A stretch of DNA of 64,000 nt, taken from assembly GCA_016271365.2 (NCBI GenBank), contig CM057452.1:832256001-832320000 (forward strand), written 5' to 3'. Below are positions 1 through 11,509 of this stretch, in pieces. This DNA comes from Neoceratodus forsteri. Taxonomy: Eukaryota > Chordata > Ceratodontiformes > Ceratodontidae. Position numbers and translations under genes: made by a program. The notes under the pieces were generated by a model that had not been told where the DNA came from, did not search any database, and worked only from the letters and a program-made list of their open reading frames with translations. Every line of letters starts with the position of its first letter. Position 1 is the stretch's first letter.

Positions 1-866
1 AAAAGTGGAAGTGTGGTCAAGGGTATGGCAGCTGGGTTTTAATGCAAAAAAGTGCAGAATAATGCACTTAGGCCATAGACACCCAGGAGCGGAGTGCAAA
101 ATGGAAGGAGTGATAATGATAATGACCAAACAAGAAAGAGACCTGGGGGCAATCTTATCGGATTACCTAAAGGTGGCCAGGCAGTGTGACAGGGTAGTCA
201 CGAGGGCTACTGGGATGCTGATGTGCATAGGAAGCGGTGCCACCAGCAGAAAAAGGGAGGTGATGTTGTCCCTATGTAGATCACTAGTAAGACCCCACCT
301 TGAGTACTGTGTCCTCTTCTGGAGACTGTATCTGAGGAAGTAGACAGGCAGAGTAGAGGTGGTCCAGAGGAGGGCAACCAAAATGGTACAGGGTCTACAT
401 CATAAGCCCTATGAAGACAGGCTAAAGGAGCTCAATATGTGCACCCTGGAGGAGAGGAGGGGGAGAGGGGATATGATAAAGACCATTAAATACCTCATGG
501 GGTTACTATACAGGAGAGGAGTATTTTTCAGGAAAAAGGTACTTTAGAACAAGGGGACATGATATGAAGCGGGAGGGGGTAGAATCAGGAGAGATGTGAG
601 GAAATGTTTCTTCACAGAAAGAGTAGTGCATTCCTGGAACAGCCTTCCAGCTGAGGTAGTGGGGGTGAAAACAGAGAGGTGGGGTTCAAAAAAGGCTGGG
701 ATAAGCACAAGGGAATCGTACGGGTAAGGAATGGTGGGAAAGAGACAGCATTGTAGATCAAGTGGGTCTATAGCAAAAATGCAGGTAGAAAACAAACAGC
801 AAAAAAAAAAAGAGGCAGACTGGGTGGGCCAAGTGGCCCTTATCTGCCAACAGATTCTATGTGTCA
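1..866 (+). mobile_element. CR1 LINE, 3' end of RT ORF and 3' UTR
   Basis: This is the 3' portion of a CR1 retrotransposon cut by the window start. The first ~340 bases encode the region after the RT catalytic core (FNAKKCRIMHLGH, then SRKREVMLSLCRSLVRPHLEYC), typical of CR1 ORF2. A stop at about 341 and a frame change to the block at 359-547 break it. The 3' end near 820-866 reads as the CR1 tail (GGGTGGGCC...CTTATCTGCC...TTCTATG). The same domain order is seen in the copies at 1275, 23714, 42555 and 62115. It is non-functional. Confidence 0.85.
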
Positions 867-984
867 GTGTTACTGTATTGTGCAGTATGAACCTTTTCTA
901 CTGGGAGGCCAAATGTATCTGTGTACATCTCCAACTCACATTTGTCTTTCTGTAAAGTACCTAAATCTCTTAATAAATCAAATT

Positions 985-1275
985 TGAAAACTTTCTGAAT
1001 ATGAAATTTCTTTTTTTTTGTCAATGGCTGTCTGTTAGTTGTGAATTCTGAGTGAATGAATGTTATATAAAGAGTTTTTTTTCCAAAAAGTGAGATTGAG
1101 TCATCTGTATGCATGGTGTGAGTGGTCCACTGTGAGGCTGGCTACCTTCTTGTGGTACAGAGTCTTATCAACCCATGACACAAATTTGAAAAAATTCTAA
1201 ATGTGAGAGAGATTTTCTTTTTCGTCAGTGGCTGCCTATGAGCTGTGAGTTCCAAGTGAATGAATATTATATTTA
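985..1275. repeat. Two tandem ~199-bp repeat units, second split by a CR1
   Basis: A block beginning AAATTTGAAAA at 985 recurs at about 1184 (AAATTTGAAAAAATTCTAAATG). It includes the shared words GTCA(A/G)TGGCTG and GTGAATGAAT. Unit 1 continues into a phrase CCAAAAAGTGAGATTGAGT at about 1083. Unit 2 stops near 1275 and its matching phrase CCCCAAAGTGAGATTGAGT resumes at about 3321. The CR1 at 1275-3300 therefore inserted into the second unit. Class unknown. Confidence 0.6.
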
Positions 1276-3300
1276 GGCTAGCAATGGGAAAAGGAGGAGG
1301 AGACCATTATGGTACTCCAAGGAGGTAGCAGAGAAAGAGAAAGCCCAAAAACCACATTTATGCAATACAAAAAAACACAGGCAGAAGAGGACAGGGAGAG
1401 GCACCAGGAGAAACAAAGGGTCAGTAAGGAAGGCCAAAGTGCAAACAGAGGAACGCATAATGAAAACAGTTGTTAGAGGGGACAAAACCTTTTACAGGTA
1501 CATAAGGGAAAAAAGGTAGATGAAGGGAGGGATAGTGAGACTGAAAAGGGAGGATGGCAGTAGAGTGGAGGATGATAACAGCAAAGCAGACAGACTGAAC
1601 AGATATTTCTGCTCAGTCTTTACAGAGGAGGGGACGAGTAATGGGCCTGAAGGAAGTAGAAAGGGTAGGAAGGGCACGGAAATGGATACAAGTCCTTTTC
1701 CAAGGGAAAGGGTTCTAAAGGAACTGGAAGGAATAAGGGTTGATAAAGCTATGTGGCCAGATGGGGTAAACCCCAGGGTGCTCAGGGAGCTAAGAGAGGT
1801 GGTGGCTGAACCTCGGGCTATCCTGTTTAGCCGGTCACTGGAAACGGGAGAGGTACCCAATGACTGGAGGGCAGCTAATGTAGTCCCCTTTTACAAAAGC
1901 AGAAACAGAGAGGAAGCAGGGAACTACATACCAGTCAGCCTGTCCTCAGTAGTGGGGAAGATCATGGAAACACTACTGAAGGAAAGAATAGTGGAACACC
2001 TGGTTGTCAATGGTCTACAGGATCCAAGGCAACAAGGTTTTACTGGGAGAGGCTGTGCCAGACAAATCTCACCGAATCTTTTGACTGGATGATGAGGGAG
2101 GTGGATGGGGGGCAGTGGACGTGGCCTACTTGGACTTCAGCTAGGCCTTTGACACTGTGCTGCACAGAAGGCTGTTAAACAAGCTGGGGAGTATGGGAGT
2201 GGGTAGGATGGTGGTGCGGTGGGTGGGGAACTGGCTGGACTGCAGGACACAGAGGGTAATGGTAAATGGCTGTCACTCTGCAGAGGGAAGGGTGACTAGC
2301 AGGGTGCCACAGGGATCAGTGCTGTGTCCAGTCCTCTTCAACATCTTTATCAGTGACATTACAAAAGACCTAGAAGGGAGAATTTTCCTGTTCACTGCCG
2401 ACACAAAGCTCTGCAACAGGGTGGATACGCTGGAGGGTGTGAAGAGAATGAGGAGAGATCTGCAGAAGCTTGAGGACTGGTCAAGGGAGTGGCAGTTGAG
2501 ATTTAACGCTAAGAAATGCAAAATAATGCACATGGGGCACAAAAACCCAGGATCAACATATCAGCTGGGGGGAGGCTATAGAATGCTCCAAGCAGGAAAG
2601 GGACCTAGGGATTATCATCTCTGTTGACCTCAAGGTAGGGAGACAGTGTGACAAGGTGGCAGGAAAAGCAAACAGGATGCTGGGTTGTATAGGTAGTGGT
2701 ATCACCAGCAGGAAGAGGGAGGTAATAATTTCACTATACAAGACACTAGTGAGGCCCCATCTCGAGTACAGTGTCCAGTTCTGGAGGCCTTACCTGCATA
2801 AGAACATAGGCTGTAGGCAGTTCAGAAGAGGGCAACCAAGATGGTGCATGGATTACATCACAAAACCTAAGAGGACAGGCTGAAAGACTTAAATATGTAC
2901 TCCCTGGAGAAGGGAGAGTGGGGATATGATTGACACATATAAGTACCTCATGGGGAGAAACAAGGTGCAAGAAAACACAATTTTCCATAGAAAAAGATGT
3001 TCCAGGACTGGGGGGCATGGGGTGAAATTGGAGGGAGGGAGGTTCAGAGGGAACGTGAGGAAGAGTTTCTTCATGGAGAGGGTGGTGGACAAATGGAATG
3101 CCCTGCCGGAGGAGGCGGTGGGGTCTGAAATGATTGCAGGATTTAAGAATGCATGGGATAGGCATTGGGGGATCCTGGTAGTCAGGGGAAGGGGACAATC
3201 CAGTTCTGGAGAAGCTTGAAGAAGCAAGTACGTGAGTACATGGGCATACTGGGTGGGTCGTAGGCCCTTATCTGCTATCAACATCTATGTATCTACAGTA
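1275..3300 (+). mobile_element. CR1 LINE, 5'-truncated
   Basis: This is a 5'-truncated CR1 on +. It begins in the linker between endonuclease and RT (charged, Lys/Arg-rich, ending in YFCSVFTEE) and runs through RT to the 3' tail at about 3240-3295 (GGGTCGTAGGCCCTTATCTGC...ATCTATGTATCT). The flanks carry a near-match TATATTTAGG (about 1269) and TATATTAGG (about 3302), which could be a degraded target-site duplication. Several stops and frame changes are present. Confidence 0.85.
1520..2880 (+). pseudogene. CR1 ORF2 reverse transcriptase, broken
   Basis: This encodes the RT that would prime on nicked DNA. The fingers region is at 1520-2092 (LKELEGIRVDKAMWPDGVNP, then ANVVPFYKS and the VSLSSVVGKIMETLLKERI block). 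The palm is at 2157-2627 (SRVPQGSVLCPVLFNIFISD, then LFTADTKLCN where active copies have an F-A-D-D-T motif, so the catalytic DD is altered to AD). The thumb and C-terminal part run at 2656-2883. The stop at 2090 and frame changes at about 2100-2150 and 2600 disrupt it. Relatives are the CR1 RTs elsewhere in the window. Confidence 0.85.
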
Positions 3301-3345
3301 TGTATATTAGGACCTTTTTTGCCCCAAAGTGAGATTGAGTTGTCT

Positions 3346-4639
3346 GACCTTTGAATTGAGGGACAAAGAGGGAAACCACAACCTGAAATGAGGGACGCCA
3401 TGAGGGACATCACAATTTTGGCACTCATAATGTACATTGGGAGCATTACGGGGCATCAGGTCAATAAAATTCAAGATCTGAGGGTGTGTCTGTGTCATTG
3501 TATTTTTATTTACTGCTGCAGAGCATGTTCTGTTTGTTTTACTTTTACCTGCAACCTTACTGGACCCTAGAGGATACCCCCAGCCCCACCTGCCCACAAA
3601 ACTAATTTGTGCCAGTTGTTGTTGTAAGTTGCCACTAGCTTGGTTCGGAGCTCCCTCATTGTGTGTGTGGCATTCAGAAGGGAGTGACTAGCAAGGTGAG
3701 CACTTATAAAATGGGTAGAGAAAATCCTTGTCACTGATTGCCTGAGGCAGGCTGGCACCCATATGTTTATGTCATTATTACCAATGGGCACAAAAAATGT
3801 TCAGCTGCCAGCCTGCCTGTTTACCAACCATATCAGTGTGCACTGTGGACCATTTATGTTTTAAAAAGCAGAATTTGTTTCTAAAAAGCACACAGTGCAA
3901 ACCCCCCAAAAAACAAAATCCACAGCATTCAGCCTGAGTTTGCCCATATAATGAATGCTGTTGTTAGATTTTCCATATGCTGGTATACTTTTTTCTAAGT
4001 CAGTTTTATGGATAATTATGAATTGTTAGCCTGCCATCTCCTCCGCCACTCTCGCTGCATACTTGCTCAGTTGTTGTGCTCAGAGCCACGGCAAATACAG
4101 TACCAGCATTTGAAAATGGAAAAAGAAACAGTGTTGTGGTAGTATAATAAACCATGGAGTAGAAAAGTGTTCTGTCCCGGTCCTGTCTCTTCCTGCTACG
4201 ACTGGTCTGACTACCTGATCATCTGTTCTCCCTTTGCAGACTGCGGATGGTTTCTTGACTTCTGTTCCTGCCTGTGTTCCTGCATATGGTAAAGTGCTGG
4301 TGGTTTCCTTTTCAGCTGACCTCCCAGTCAGTTAACGCCCCCCCCAACACAACTTGAGACTTTTTGTGAGTGAGTCCCAGTTTCAAACATTATCAAAGAT
4401 CTTACAGTTTCACGGTGTTCCAGGAGGTCACTTAAGATTAGTGCCTCAGCTTGCAAACAAGGACCCGCTGGCTAGGATGAGCTCTGCATTGGGTTGGGAC
4501 TTGATTGGCCAAGCAGTCTTAGTGTCTGATGTCAGACACAAGCATCAGATGTCAGATTCAAGCCAGAATGCCTGCAAGCAAAATCTGGATCAAGACAGGA
4601 GCTGGCAGGACAAGGGGACAAAGTCAAAATGGGGGCAAA
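3346..4639. other. No recognised gene or element
   Basis: This stretch of about 1.3 kb of mixed composition has only short open frames with no recognisable motif. I see no LINE or SINE hallmark. A pyrimidine-rich patch lies at about 4165-4300. Confidence 0.5.
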
Positions 4640-5241
4640 GCCGGCTCGGTGGCACTGAGGGTTGAGGTGCTGGACTCCACACTTTGCTCCACACTGGTGA
4701 CTCAGGTTTGGGAATGGACTCGGGCCACTGGGGATTGGCCTGGGGGAGAAGGAGCGAGCACCCACCGGCTTGCTCTTCTTTGGGGAGTTAGCCTGGCTGC
4801 TTTACCACCACCACCTGGGGATCTTGGGGGGGGGGGGTGCCGGCACGGTCGGGGACAACAAAGGGGTTGATGCTGGCAGAGGACAGGAGCGAACGTATAT
4901 CTCAATGTGTGTCAGGCTCATTGGTCCTCATTGCATGCTGACATCAAGGGAATCAGAAGGAGGAAAAATCCCCCAGACGGTCCAGGCGACGATCCCCCAC
5001 TCCGCTTCCACGATGCAGAGGGGCAGACTCCGTTGTGTACGCACGCTTCCTTGATGTCCAAGAAAGGTAAGGGAGCCTTCCTTGCCCCACCTGGGGGGTT
5101 AACCAGGGGCTTGAAGTAACTTGAGGAAGCGTGCACTCTAGGAGCAGACACCTCGGCTGGTTGGAGAGTGGATGACTTGGGGATCTGAGAGAAAGGAGGG
5201 TCTGGGGGCCGTAGGAGGATAAACAAAGAGTAAAAAAAAAC
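4640..5241 (+). mobile_element. Long tRNA-derived SINE, copy 1
   Basis: A ~600-bp element starts GCCGGCTCGGTGGCACTGAG and has a B-box-like GGTTTGGGAA about 70 bases in. It ends in TAAAAAAAAA. Its head matches the copies at 7204, 10940 and 52216. The likely target duplication is AATGGGGGCAAA (4628) versus AACGGGGACAAA (5242), with two mismatches. Transcription would be by RNA polymerase III, inferred from the tRNA-like head. It is non-coding. Confidence 0.65.
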
Positions 5242-5253
5242 AACGGGGACAAA

Positions 5254-5848
5254 TACAGGATGTCCCGCACAATGTGGGATACTTGAGAGGTATGGAGGGA
5301 GTGTCTAGACTGCAGTCTGACATTGTGCTAGCCCAAGAGAGTTCTCAGGCATCATAGCTGCACCAGAGTAAAGCATTACATGTACCACAAGGCATGTCCA
5401 GACTCAGAATGCTCATGATTGATGAGGAAATGAACTTGGAAAAAGAGGTCAGAGTTTTTATGACTAGCTCACTGGGAGCTCAGCTAGCTGATTCACTTTT
5501 TTTTTTTTTTTTACTGTGAATGGCCAAAAAACAACACTGTAGATCACACATTCCTGATTTAACCAGAGTCACTGTACAGATCATGTCACACTGCTGTTAA
5601 CCTGGGTTAAAGCAACTGTGCTGCTCTGAAACTGCTCTAGACTACCTATGAGTGGGGTCAGAGCAAGGTTTTACAACATGGATTATAGTGCAGTTTTCAT
5701 CATGCTACAGCCTGGATGCAGAGACCTTTTAAACAGTTATAATAGAGTGAAAAATGTGCCAGGATGTGGACAGCTGACAGCCCTCAGTGGCAACCAGTGA
5801 GTGTGTGGAGCTTGTATTGTACTTGTCTTTAGAAAAGTTTTCACATTT
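5254..5848. other. No recognised gene or element
   Basis: Nothing coding is seen. The only notable composition is a run of about 15 T at 5497-5512. Confidence 0.5.
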
Positions 5849-5960
5849 AGGAGGCAACTGTGTCTAGTGGTTAGAGTACAGGCTTGGGGACCAGGAGACC
5901 ATGTTCAAATACACACACACACACACACACACATACAAACACACACACTCACTGTGTGAT
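5849..5960 (+). mobile_element. Truncated tRNA-derived SINE with (AC)n
   Basis: The words CTAGTGGTTAGAGTACAGG (A box) and CATGTTCAAAT (B box) lie about 35 bases apart, as in the CORE-type SINEs at 16962 and 40752. The body is interrupted by an AC dinucleotide run at 5911-5932. CTGTGTGATGGGAGATGGTCACTTCTCAGC follows as a degraded CORE block. This is an old or truncated copy. Confidence 0.6.
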
Positions 5961-6532
5961 GGGAGATGGTCACTTCTCAGCGGTTCAGTCCACCCAGCTG
6001 GAGTTAAAAGCCAGGCCCCACTGAAAAGAGACATTGCATTTCCAACTAGGCTATTCTAGTCAAGCATTACGTTATTTTATTTTTATTTATTGAAAATATC
6101 AGAATTACAAACCTTTGAGTCAGAGACTCCTTTACAAGGGCTCCACGTCAAAATGCAAGTTAACTGTACAATACAAATTAAAAAAGCAAGTGGATACGAA
6201 GTACACAGCTGGGTACAAGACATACAGAGGGTAGACAACTGTACCTTGAGTCACAGCAAGCAGATAAGCAACAAACTGTATATTACATTAGGACAGTACA
6301 ATAAGTAACATAGAGCAGCAATATATTTGAGAACACTCAGGAGCAGGTACAAGCCTATCATTTTAGAGATGAGGGGGACCACTCGGGAGGCAGATACAGA
6401 CACAGCGTTCTAGAGATGGGGGAGAAGGTATGGAGGAGGAAGGGAGATGGGTGCCGTCAGAAGAAACTTTGTCCGTGAAAGCTAGTAGGGGAAAAAGTAG
6501 GGGGTGTAAGGAGAGCAGGAAAGGGAGGATGG

Positions 6533-6925
6533 TTATAAGCAATTGCAGACACAGAAGGAGAGGAGTAGCTCTGTAAGTTTGGATTTGAAGGGGCCTAGTT
6601 TCAATTCCGAGGAGATATCTACAGTTAGGTCATTCATCCAGAGGGTGGCCCTATAGTAGAATGGACGTTGCCCCAAGGACGTCCTGCAGTGAGGGACTAG
6701 GAGCAGGTCTTTTGTAGAGCTTCTGGTGGATCTAGCTTGAGGAGCATGCTGGATTAGATCACAGAACCCCACAGGGACGAGACCAGCTGAGATTTTCTTG
6801 GCTATAAGGGAGGTTTGGTATTTTAGTCGAGCCTCAAAGTTTGGCCAGTTGGTTAGTTTGTAGAGGCCACAAGTGTGGGTCCACCTATCACACCCAGAGA
6901 CAAGCTGGCAGGCTTTGTTCAGCAC
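6533..6925 (-). pseudogene. L2-like LINE ORF2, C-terminal region
   Basis: This encodes the region after the RT palm: LNKACQLVSGCDRWTHTCGL, then a WPNFEARLKYQ block, FCDLIQHAP, and at the end LWMNDLTVDI...LGPFKSKLTELL. It closely parallels 18041-19009 (LNKACHLITGSHYRTHTCDL, LDKRIKYQ). The match between the two copies is what identifies it. It continues in another frame on the far side of the nested SINE at 7019-7200. Confidence 0.8.
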
Positions 6926-7203
6926 TACCTTGATACAACTGAAGGCAGTGTTATCAGCTGCACCATAGAAAGTAATCCCATAGTCAACCAGGGAAAGGAC
7001 TGAGAATGAGACGGCCAGTCAGAGTGCTGCAGGAGGCATACAATGTTTCTGTCTGTGCAGCAGGCCAATTCTTGAGTTAATGGACTTGGTTAGAAGATGG
7101 ATATGATTGTGGTAGGTAAAACTGGAGTCTAGGGTGATACCCAGATATTTAAAGGATACTACCAACTCAAGTGGGGCAGTTTTGTAGTTAAGAATGCAAA
7201 GAG

Positions 7204-7835
7204 ACCAGCCCGGTGGCACTGAGGGTTGAGACGCTGGATGCCACACCTCGCGCCACACTGGTGACCTGGGTTCGGGAACGAGCTGGGGCCACCAGTGGTC
7301 AGCAGGGGAGGGAAGGGATTGAGCATCTGGAGGACAGCTCTCCCTTCACTGGGGAGGGTTCCAAGGAGGCGCCACTCTGTAGAGGCACCTGGCAGCAGTC
7401 GGGTGCAGCACAAACAGTTGGTCCACGATCAGTAGGGGAGGAGCTTGGCAGGAGGCGGCATGTAGTGCCCAGCTGCCAATACACATCCAAGCTCCTTGGG
7501 GGACTGAAACAAGCCTGAAATGCCACCCTTCCCACTGGTAGGTGAAGATGGGTCTAGCGGTGCCAAGGCATCCAATGTCGTGCTGGGGGTGTCTTCCTGG
7601 TCTCTCTGCGCCCGTCTCAGCCAGACACTCATAGATAAAGCGCCAAGTAGGAGCTAGCGGTCCTTCCCACCCGGGGATGTAGATCTGGGGGGTATGGGGA
7701 CAGACCGTGGGGAGAGCCGGCCTCCAGGAGGATTACCCGGGCTTCAGGTGGATGGGATCAGCCAAGGTAAGCCCCATGACCCATCTGGAGAGAGTCCAGT
7801 GAAGAAGGGTGAATAAATAAAGTCAAAAAAAAAAA
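7204..7835 (+). mobile_element. Long tRNA-derived SINE, copy 2, nested in a LINE
   Basis: The head ACCAGCCCGGTGGCACTGAG and B-box-like GGGTTCGGGAACGAG match copies 1 and 3. The 3' end is GAATAAATAAAGTC followed by an A run. It is flanked by a 13-bp target-site duplication AGAATGCAAAGAG (7191-7203) and AGACTGCAAAGAG (7836-7848), one mismatch. This fixes both ends and shows insertion into the minus-strand LINE. Length is about 630 bp, long for a SINE. Confidence 0.8.
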
Positions 7836-8700
7836 AGACTGCAAAGAGGAAAGTCTTTTTTGTTTGTTTTGGTGATGGGCAAAGATCATAGCCTTGGTTT
7901 TCTTACAGTTGAGCATGAATTTGTGCTCCGTGAACCAGGCTTCTGCTTTGCAGAAGAAGCTGTGTAGGTCAGTTTGGAGGGTGAGGGGGTTTGGGTAGCT
8001 ACTATATATAACTGTGTCATCCACATAAAGACGAAGGCAACCTGTACAGGCTGAGGGAAGTATGTTCAGGAAGAGACTAAAGAGGAGTGGACCTAAAATG
8101 GATCCCTGAGGGACCCCAGAGAGAACAGGCAGGCTGGAGGAGAGGGTAGAGTTAATTTTAACTTGCTGAGACCTTCCACTTAGGTAGTTCTTAAACCAAG
8201 AGGTGGATTCCTGCACAAGCCCAAGGGATGGCAGGGTCATGAGGAGAACAGCATGATTAACTGTATCAAACACCTTAGTTAGGTCAGTATTGACTCCCTC
8301 AACTAGGTGTCCGTGATCAAGAACTTTGTGAATAAATGAAGTATATTACAGCAGGGCAGTGGTGGTACTGTGGCCCTTTCTAAAACCATGCTGTTTGTGG
8401 GAGAGTAGGTTACATTTTGACAGGTAATCAGTTAGCTGGCCAGCAGCTATTTTTTCAAGGGCCTTAGATAAGGGGGGGAAGGATGGAGACTGGGTGGTAA
8501 TTGCCTGGGGAGGTGCGGTCACTACCTTTATGAATGGGTGTAATCACAGCCTGTTTCCAGAGTATTGGAAACTGGCCTAGACAGAGGGAAAGGTTGAGGA
8601 TTTTGGTGAGAGGAGCAAGGACAGCGTCAAGGGTGAGGCGAAGGAGCTTAAGGTCCAGGGTGTCACCACTATGCCTGGATTTGCCTTGCACTCTAGTTAG
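7758..8700 (-). pseudogene. L2-like LINE ORF2, reverse transcriptase domain
   Basis: The RT palm is at 8273-7758: FDTVNHAVLL (motif A), LSGVPQGSILGPLLFSLFLN (motif B), LYVDDTVIYSS (motif C, with YVDD in place of YADD). The fingers lie upstream at 8691-8464 (LTKILNLSLCLGQFPILWKQ, AVITPIHKGSDRTSPGNYHP). The segment between (about 8280-8460) is in other frames with stops. The catalytic Asp pair is retained but the ORF is broken. SINE copy 2 lies directly downstream in the element. Confidence 0.85.
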
Positions 8701-9199
8701 GTAGGGTCAGGTTTCGCAGGCGGAGAAGATCCTGAAGCAGAAGGATGGTGTTTCGGGGGGGAGAGGGGGTCGAATAAGTTGGAGGGAAGCATGCTACTAA
8801 GGTCTGAAAAGGTGGAGTTAAAGGCATTATCTATAATCTTGGTGTCCTGTGAGAGGGCACCATTGATGACAAGTTTAGAAGGGGGGGAGAGATGATTTAC
8901 CACTGAGCTGCTTGATGTTATTCCAGAACTTACGACATGAGCCCCAGGAGGATGTGAGCACCTCTTGATAGTAGGCTGTCTTGGCTTTTCGGAGTTCCCA
9001 AGTACATTTATTTGTAACTTCCCTGTAATGTCTGTCAAGGAGGAGACCTGATTCATGGGCTTTGCACCAGAGGTTATCCCTGTGTAGCATGAGATCCAGA
9101 AGGGCTTGGGTGATCCAGGGTGTAGTGTGTCTTTAATGGTTTGTTTTGTGACAGGGGCGAAGATGTCACATGCTGTGTTGAAAGTGGAGATAAAGTAAG

Positions 9200-9951
9200 C
9201 TAAGGCACTGTCAATGGACTGTGCTGTGTTAATAGGGGAGCTAAGGCACTGTCAAAGGACTGTGCAGTGTCAATAGGGGACCAATCACAATTCAAGAGAT
9301 GGTCCCTAAACAGACTAAGGGAACCTCTTTTCGGACGTCGGAGATAGATTAGTTTGGGGGGTGGTTTTAGTGCCTTGGCAGACCACCAGCAGAGCACAGG
9401 AGAATGGTCACTTAGGACTTCTGGAAGGACAGTGACCTTTGATATCCATTGGGGGTGGCTGGCAAGGATTAGGTCCAAAAGGGTGAATGAGCCGGTTTTA
9501 TGATAGTCTCATAGGGGATGGGATGGCTTGAGCGAGGTCCAAGGCTGCTGTGTTGTCCTTAAAGTGGGCTGCTGCGGGTGATAGCCATTGACATTGAAGT
9601 CACCTAGGGCAATGTGTTCGCATTTACGGGGAAACTGAGCTATGTAGCTGCACTGAAGGCCAGTTTTTGGTTTCTGGGTGGAATGTAAACCTCCATGAAA
9701 TGAAGCGACTTACAAGAGTTGCCCACTAACAATTTAATTGTAAGCACCTGAGCACCATGGGGGAGTGGAGCGGATGGGACAAGAATGGCTTGTAGCATCT
9801 CCCTTATAAAAAGAACACAGCCACCTCCCCTTTTCCCAATTTTGTCAGTTCTGAATAGGAAGTAGCCTGCGATGGCCACAATGGAGTCTTGTGTCTTAGG
9901 GGTGAGCCAAGTTTCAGTCACAGCCAAGATATTGGGTTGGTGCTGGACCAT
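9200..9951 (-). pseudogene. L2-like LINE ORF2, APE-type endonuclease
   Basis: From 9951 downward: NILAVTETWLTP (the catalytic Glu of the TETWL motif), then RTDKIGKRGGGCVLFIRE. In a second frame at 9478-9200: DLILASHPQWISKVTVLPEVLSDHSPVLC, with the SDHSPV catalytic His motif. This AP-endonuclease-like domain nicks target DNA to prime reverse transcription. The two halves are separated by a frame change near 9480-9640, so it is not functional. The closest relative is the copy at 20345-20653 and 21352-21636. Confidence 0.8.
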
Positions 9952-10160
9952 CCAGCCTTATAGAATGCCATGTTTTTTTAGGAGACTGCATATATTTATA
10001 GAAGCAATTTGGAGGCCGTCCATCCTGTCCTTAGGGGAGGAGATGGAAGGGGGAGGACCTGGGTTTGGGCGAATATTTCCAGGTAGAAGTAAGAGAAGGA
10101 GTGTGTGATGGAGAATTGCAATTTTAAGCAGTCTGAGTTTAATAGAGGGGTAGCGGGGTG

Positions 10161-10939
10161 GGGTTGGGTTCCCACCACTGGGGTGGGGAGGGATCTGATG
10201 TGGTGAACTAGTAGGGCAGATAAGTGTAGGATGGTGTGGTGGGGGTTAGTGTTTGGCCAGAGAGGCTGGGAAGCAATTGGTTGGGGGCACTAATAGTTTC
10301 ACTACAAAGGGCTAGTTTGGTTAAGGGGACCATGGGTCCTATGGGGGGAAGATTGGAGTGAGGTGCAGGAGCTAGTAGGAGTAGCAGGTAGGTGGTTATC
10401 TGAAAGATCTAGGGTAGATCCATTTTATGAAGTCTGACTGGGGGATAGTGGGTGTGGTTCTGGTATCTGGTGGGGTACTAACAGAGCAGGGTAAGGACAG
10501 AAATAGGCTGGGCCAAGGTAGAATGTCTGGTTAGCACAGTGAAATAGGTACTGACTATGATGTACAGGGTTTGAGACCATACTGGGGCCTAATTAAACTG
10601 GTAGCTCAGCAGATGGGATAGACAACACTTAAAGGTTCCACAGTTGATGATCTCACAGTATATTACAAGAAATATTATCCCTCAACATTTCCTACCCTAG
10701 CTGGGAGGACGCCTTCCATGGAAATACAACTTAAGGATTTACCATCAGTGCATTCTGTACACTGAGATACTATAGGAAAATTTATTTGGAGAATCCCACC
10801 ATTTCTGCTGAGGTACCTGGGCACATACTGCACCAATCATCCTACCATTTATTTCACAAAGGAAATATTGTACAGCTAATGTAACTCCCACTCCTCTGGT
10901 GCGTTGCGTACCCTTGGTGATTTTAATATTAATTGGCTC
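10161..10939. other. Probable LINE 5' UTR, then unassigned sequence
   Basis: 10161-10540 is G-rich on + and continuous with the LINE at 6076-10160. It resembles the G-rich stretch at 21720-21960 next to the other L2-like copy, so a 5' UTR is likely (inference). 10541-10939 has one minus-strand frame (10984-10745) of unknown identity that ends inside the next SINE. Confidence 0.4.
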
Positions 10940-11497
10940 TCCGCCAGCCTGCTGGTGCAGCAGTAGTGCTACCACTTGCAACACCAGGGATCTGAGTTCG
11001 GGAACGAGCCTGGGCAGCTGGAGGGCTGGTCATGGAGGATGGTTTGAGTGTCCCATGGACACTCGCCTCCTCTAGGGAGGAAGGGATCCTGGTCTTCGCT
11101 GCAATACTGCTACCTGGGTGACCACAGGTGGCAGTGCCATGGGGCCAGAGCACAGAGAGGGGAGTGTTAGCACTCATATCTGAGCATTAGATGCACCATC
11201 TCACAGTGCTTGGGAGCAGGGAAGAAAGCAGAGAAAATCGCTGGCTGGCAGGATGCCACCTGCTACCCTGTGGCAGGTTCTGCACCACCAACTGAGGCTC
11301 TCACTCCCTCGCTGACACTAAAACATTGTTTGGGTTTGAGGGATAGCCCCCAGACAGCCCTTCCTGTTGGAGGGGTCATCCACAGGGGGCACCAAGGAGT
11401 GAGGTAAGTACCACAGACAGCGGGTGATGGAGTTGGGCATGGTGGAGGGGCAGAATGGGGTTGTCAGAGAAAGGGGAGTAAAAGTAAAGAGAAACTT
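10940..11497 (+). mobile_element. Long tRNA-derived SINE, copy 3
   Basis: The head CCAGCCTGCTGGTGCAGCAG and a B-box-like GAGTTCGGGAACGAGCCTGG match the B region of copy 2. The 3' end, AGGGGAGTAAAAGTAAAGAG, lacks a long A run. No clean target duplication is seen, so the ends are approximate. Confidence 0.5.
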
Positions 11498-11509
11498 TGC
11501 CAAAATGTT

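Larger units (their letters stand above)
6076..10160 (-). mobile_element. L2/Rex1-like LINE, nearly full-length ORF2
   Basis: The element lies on - with its 3' tail at 6076-6150 (the conserved GACGTGGAGCC...stem-loop...TTTGTAATTCTGATATTTTC end). Reading from high to low coordinates: N-terminal GNIRPNPGP motif near 10066-10090 (frameshifted), endonuclease (9951-9200), linker, RT (8700-7758), then the C-terminal region (7258-6533). A ~630-bp SINE at 7204-7835 interrupts the region after the RT. Numerous frame changes make it inactive. The same architecture recurs at 17876-22060. Confidence 0.8.

Noticed and set aside
10745..10984. 79-codon frame on - as a gene (RGVGVTLAVQYFLC)
   Set aside because: It has a weak resemblance to LINE endonuclease, but its start lies inside a SINE and no second motif supports it.
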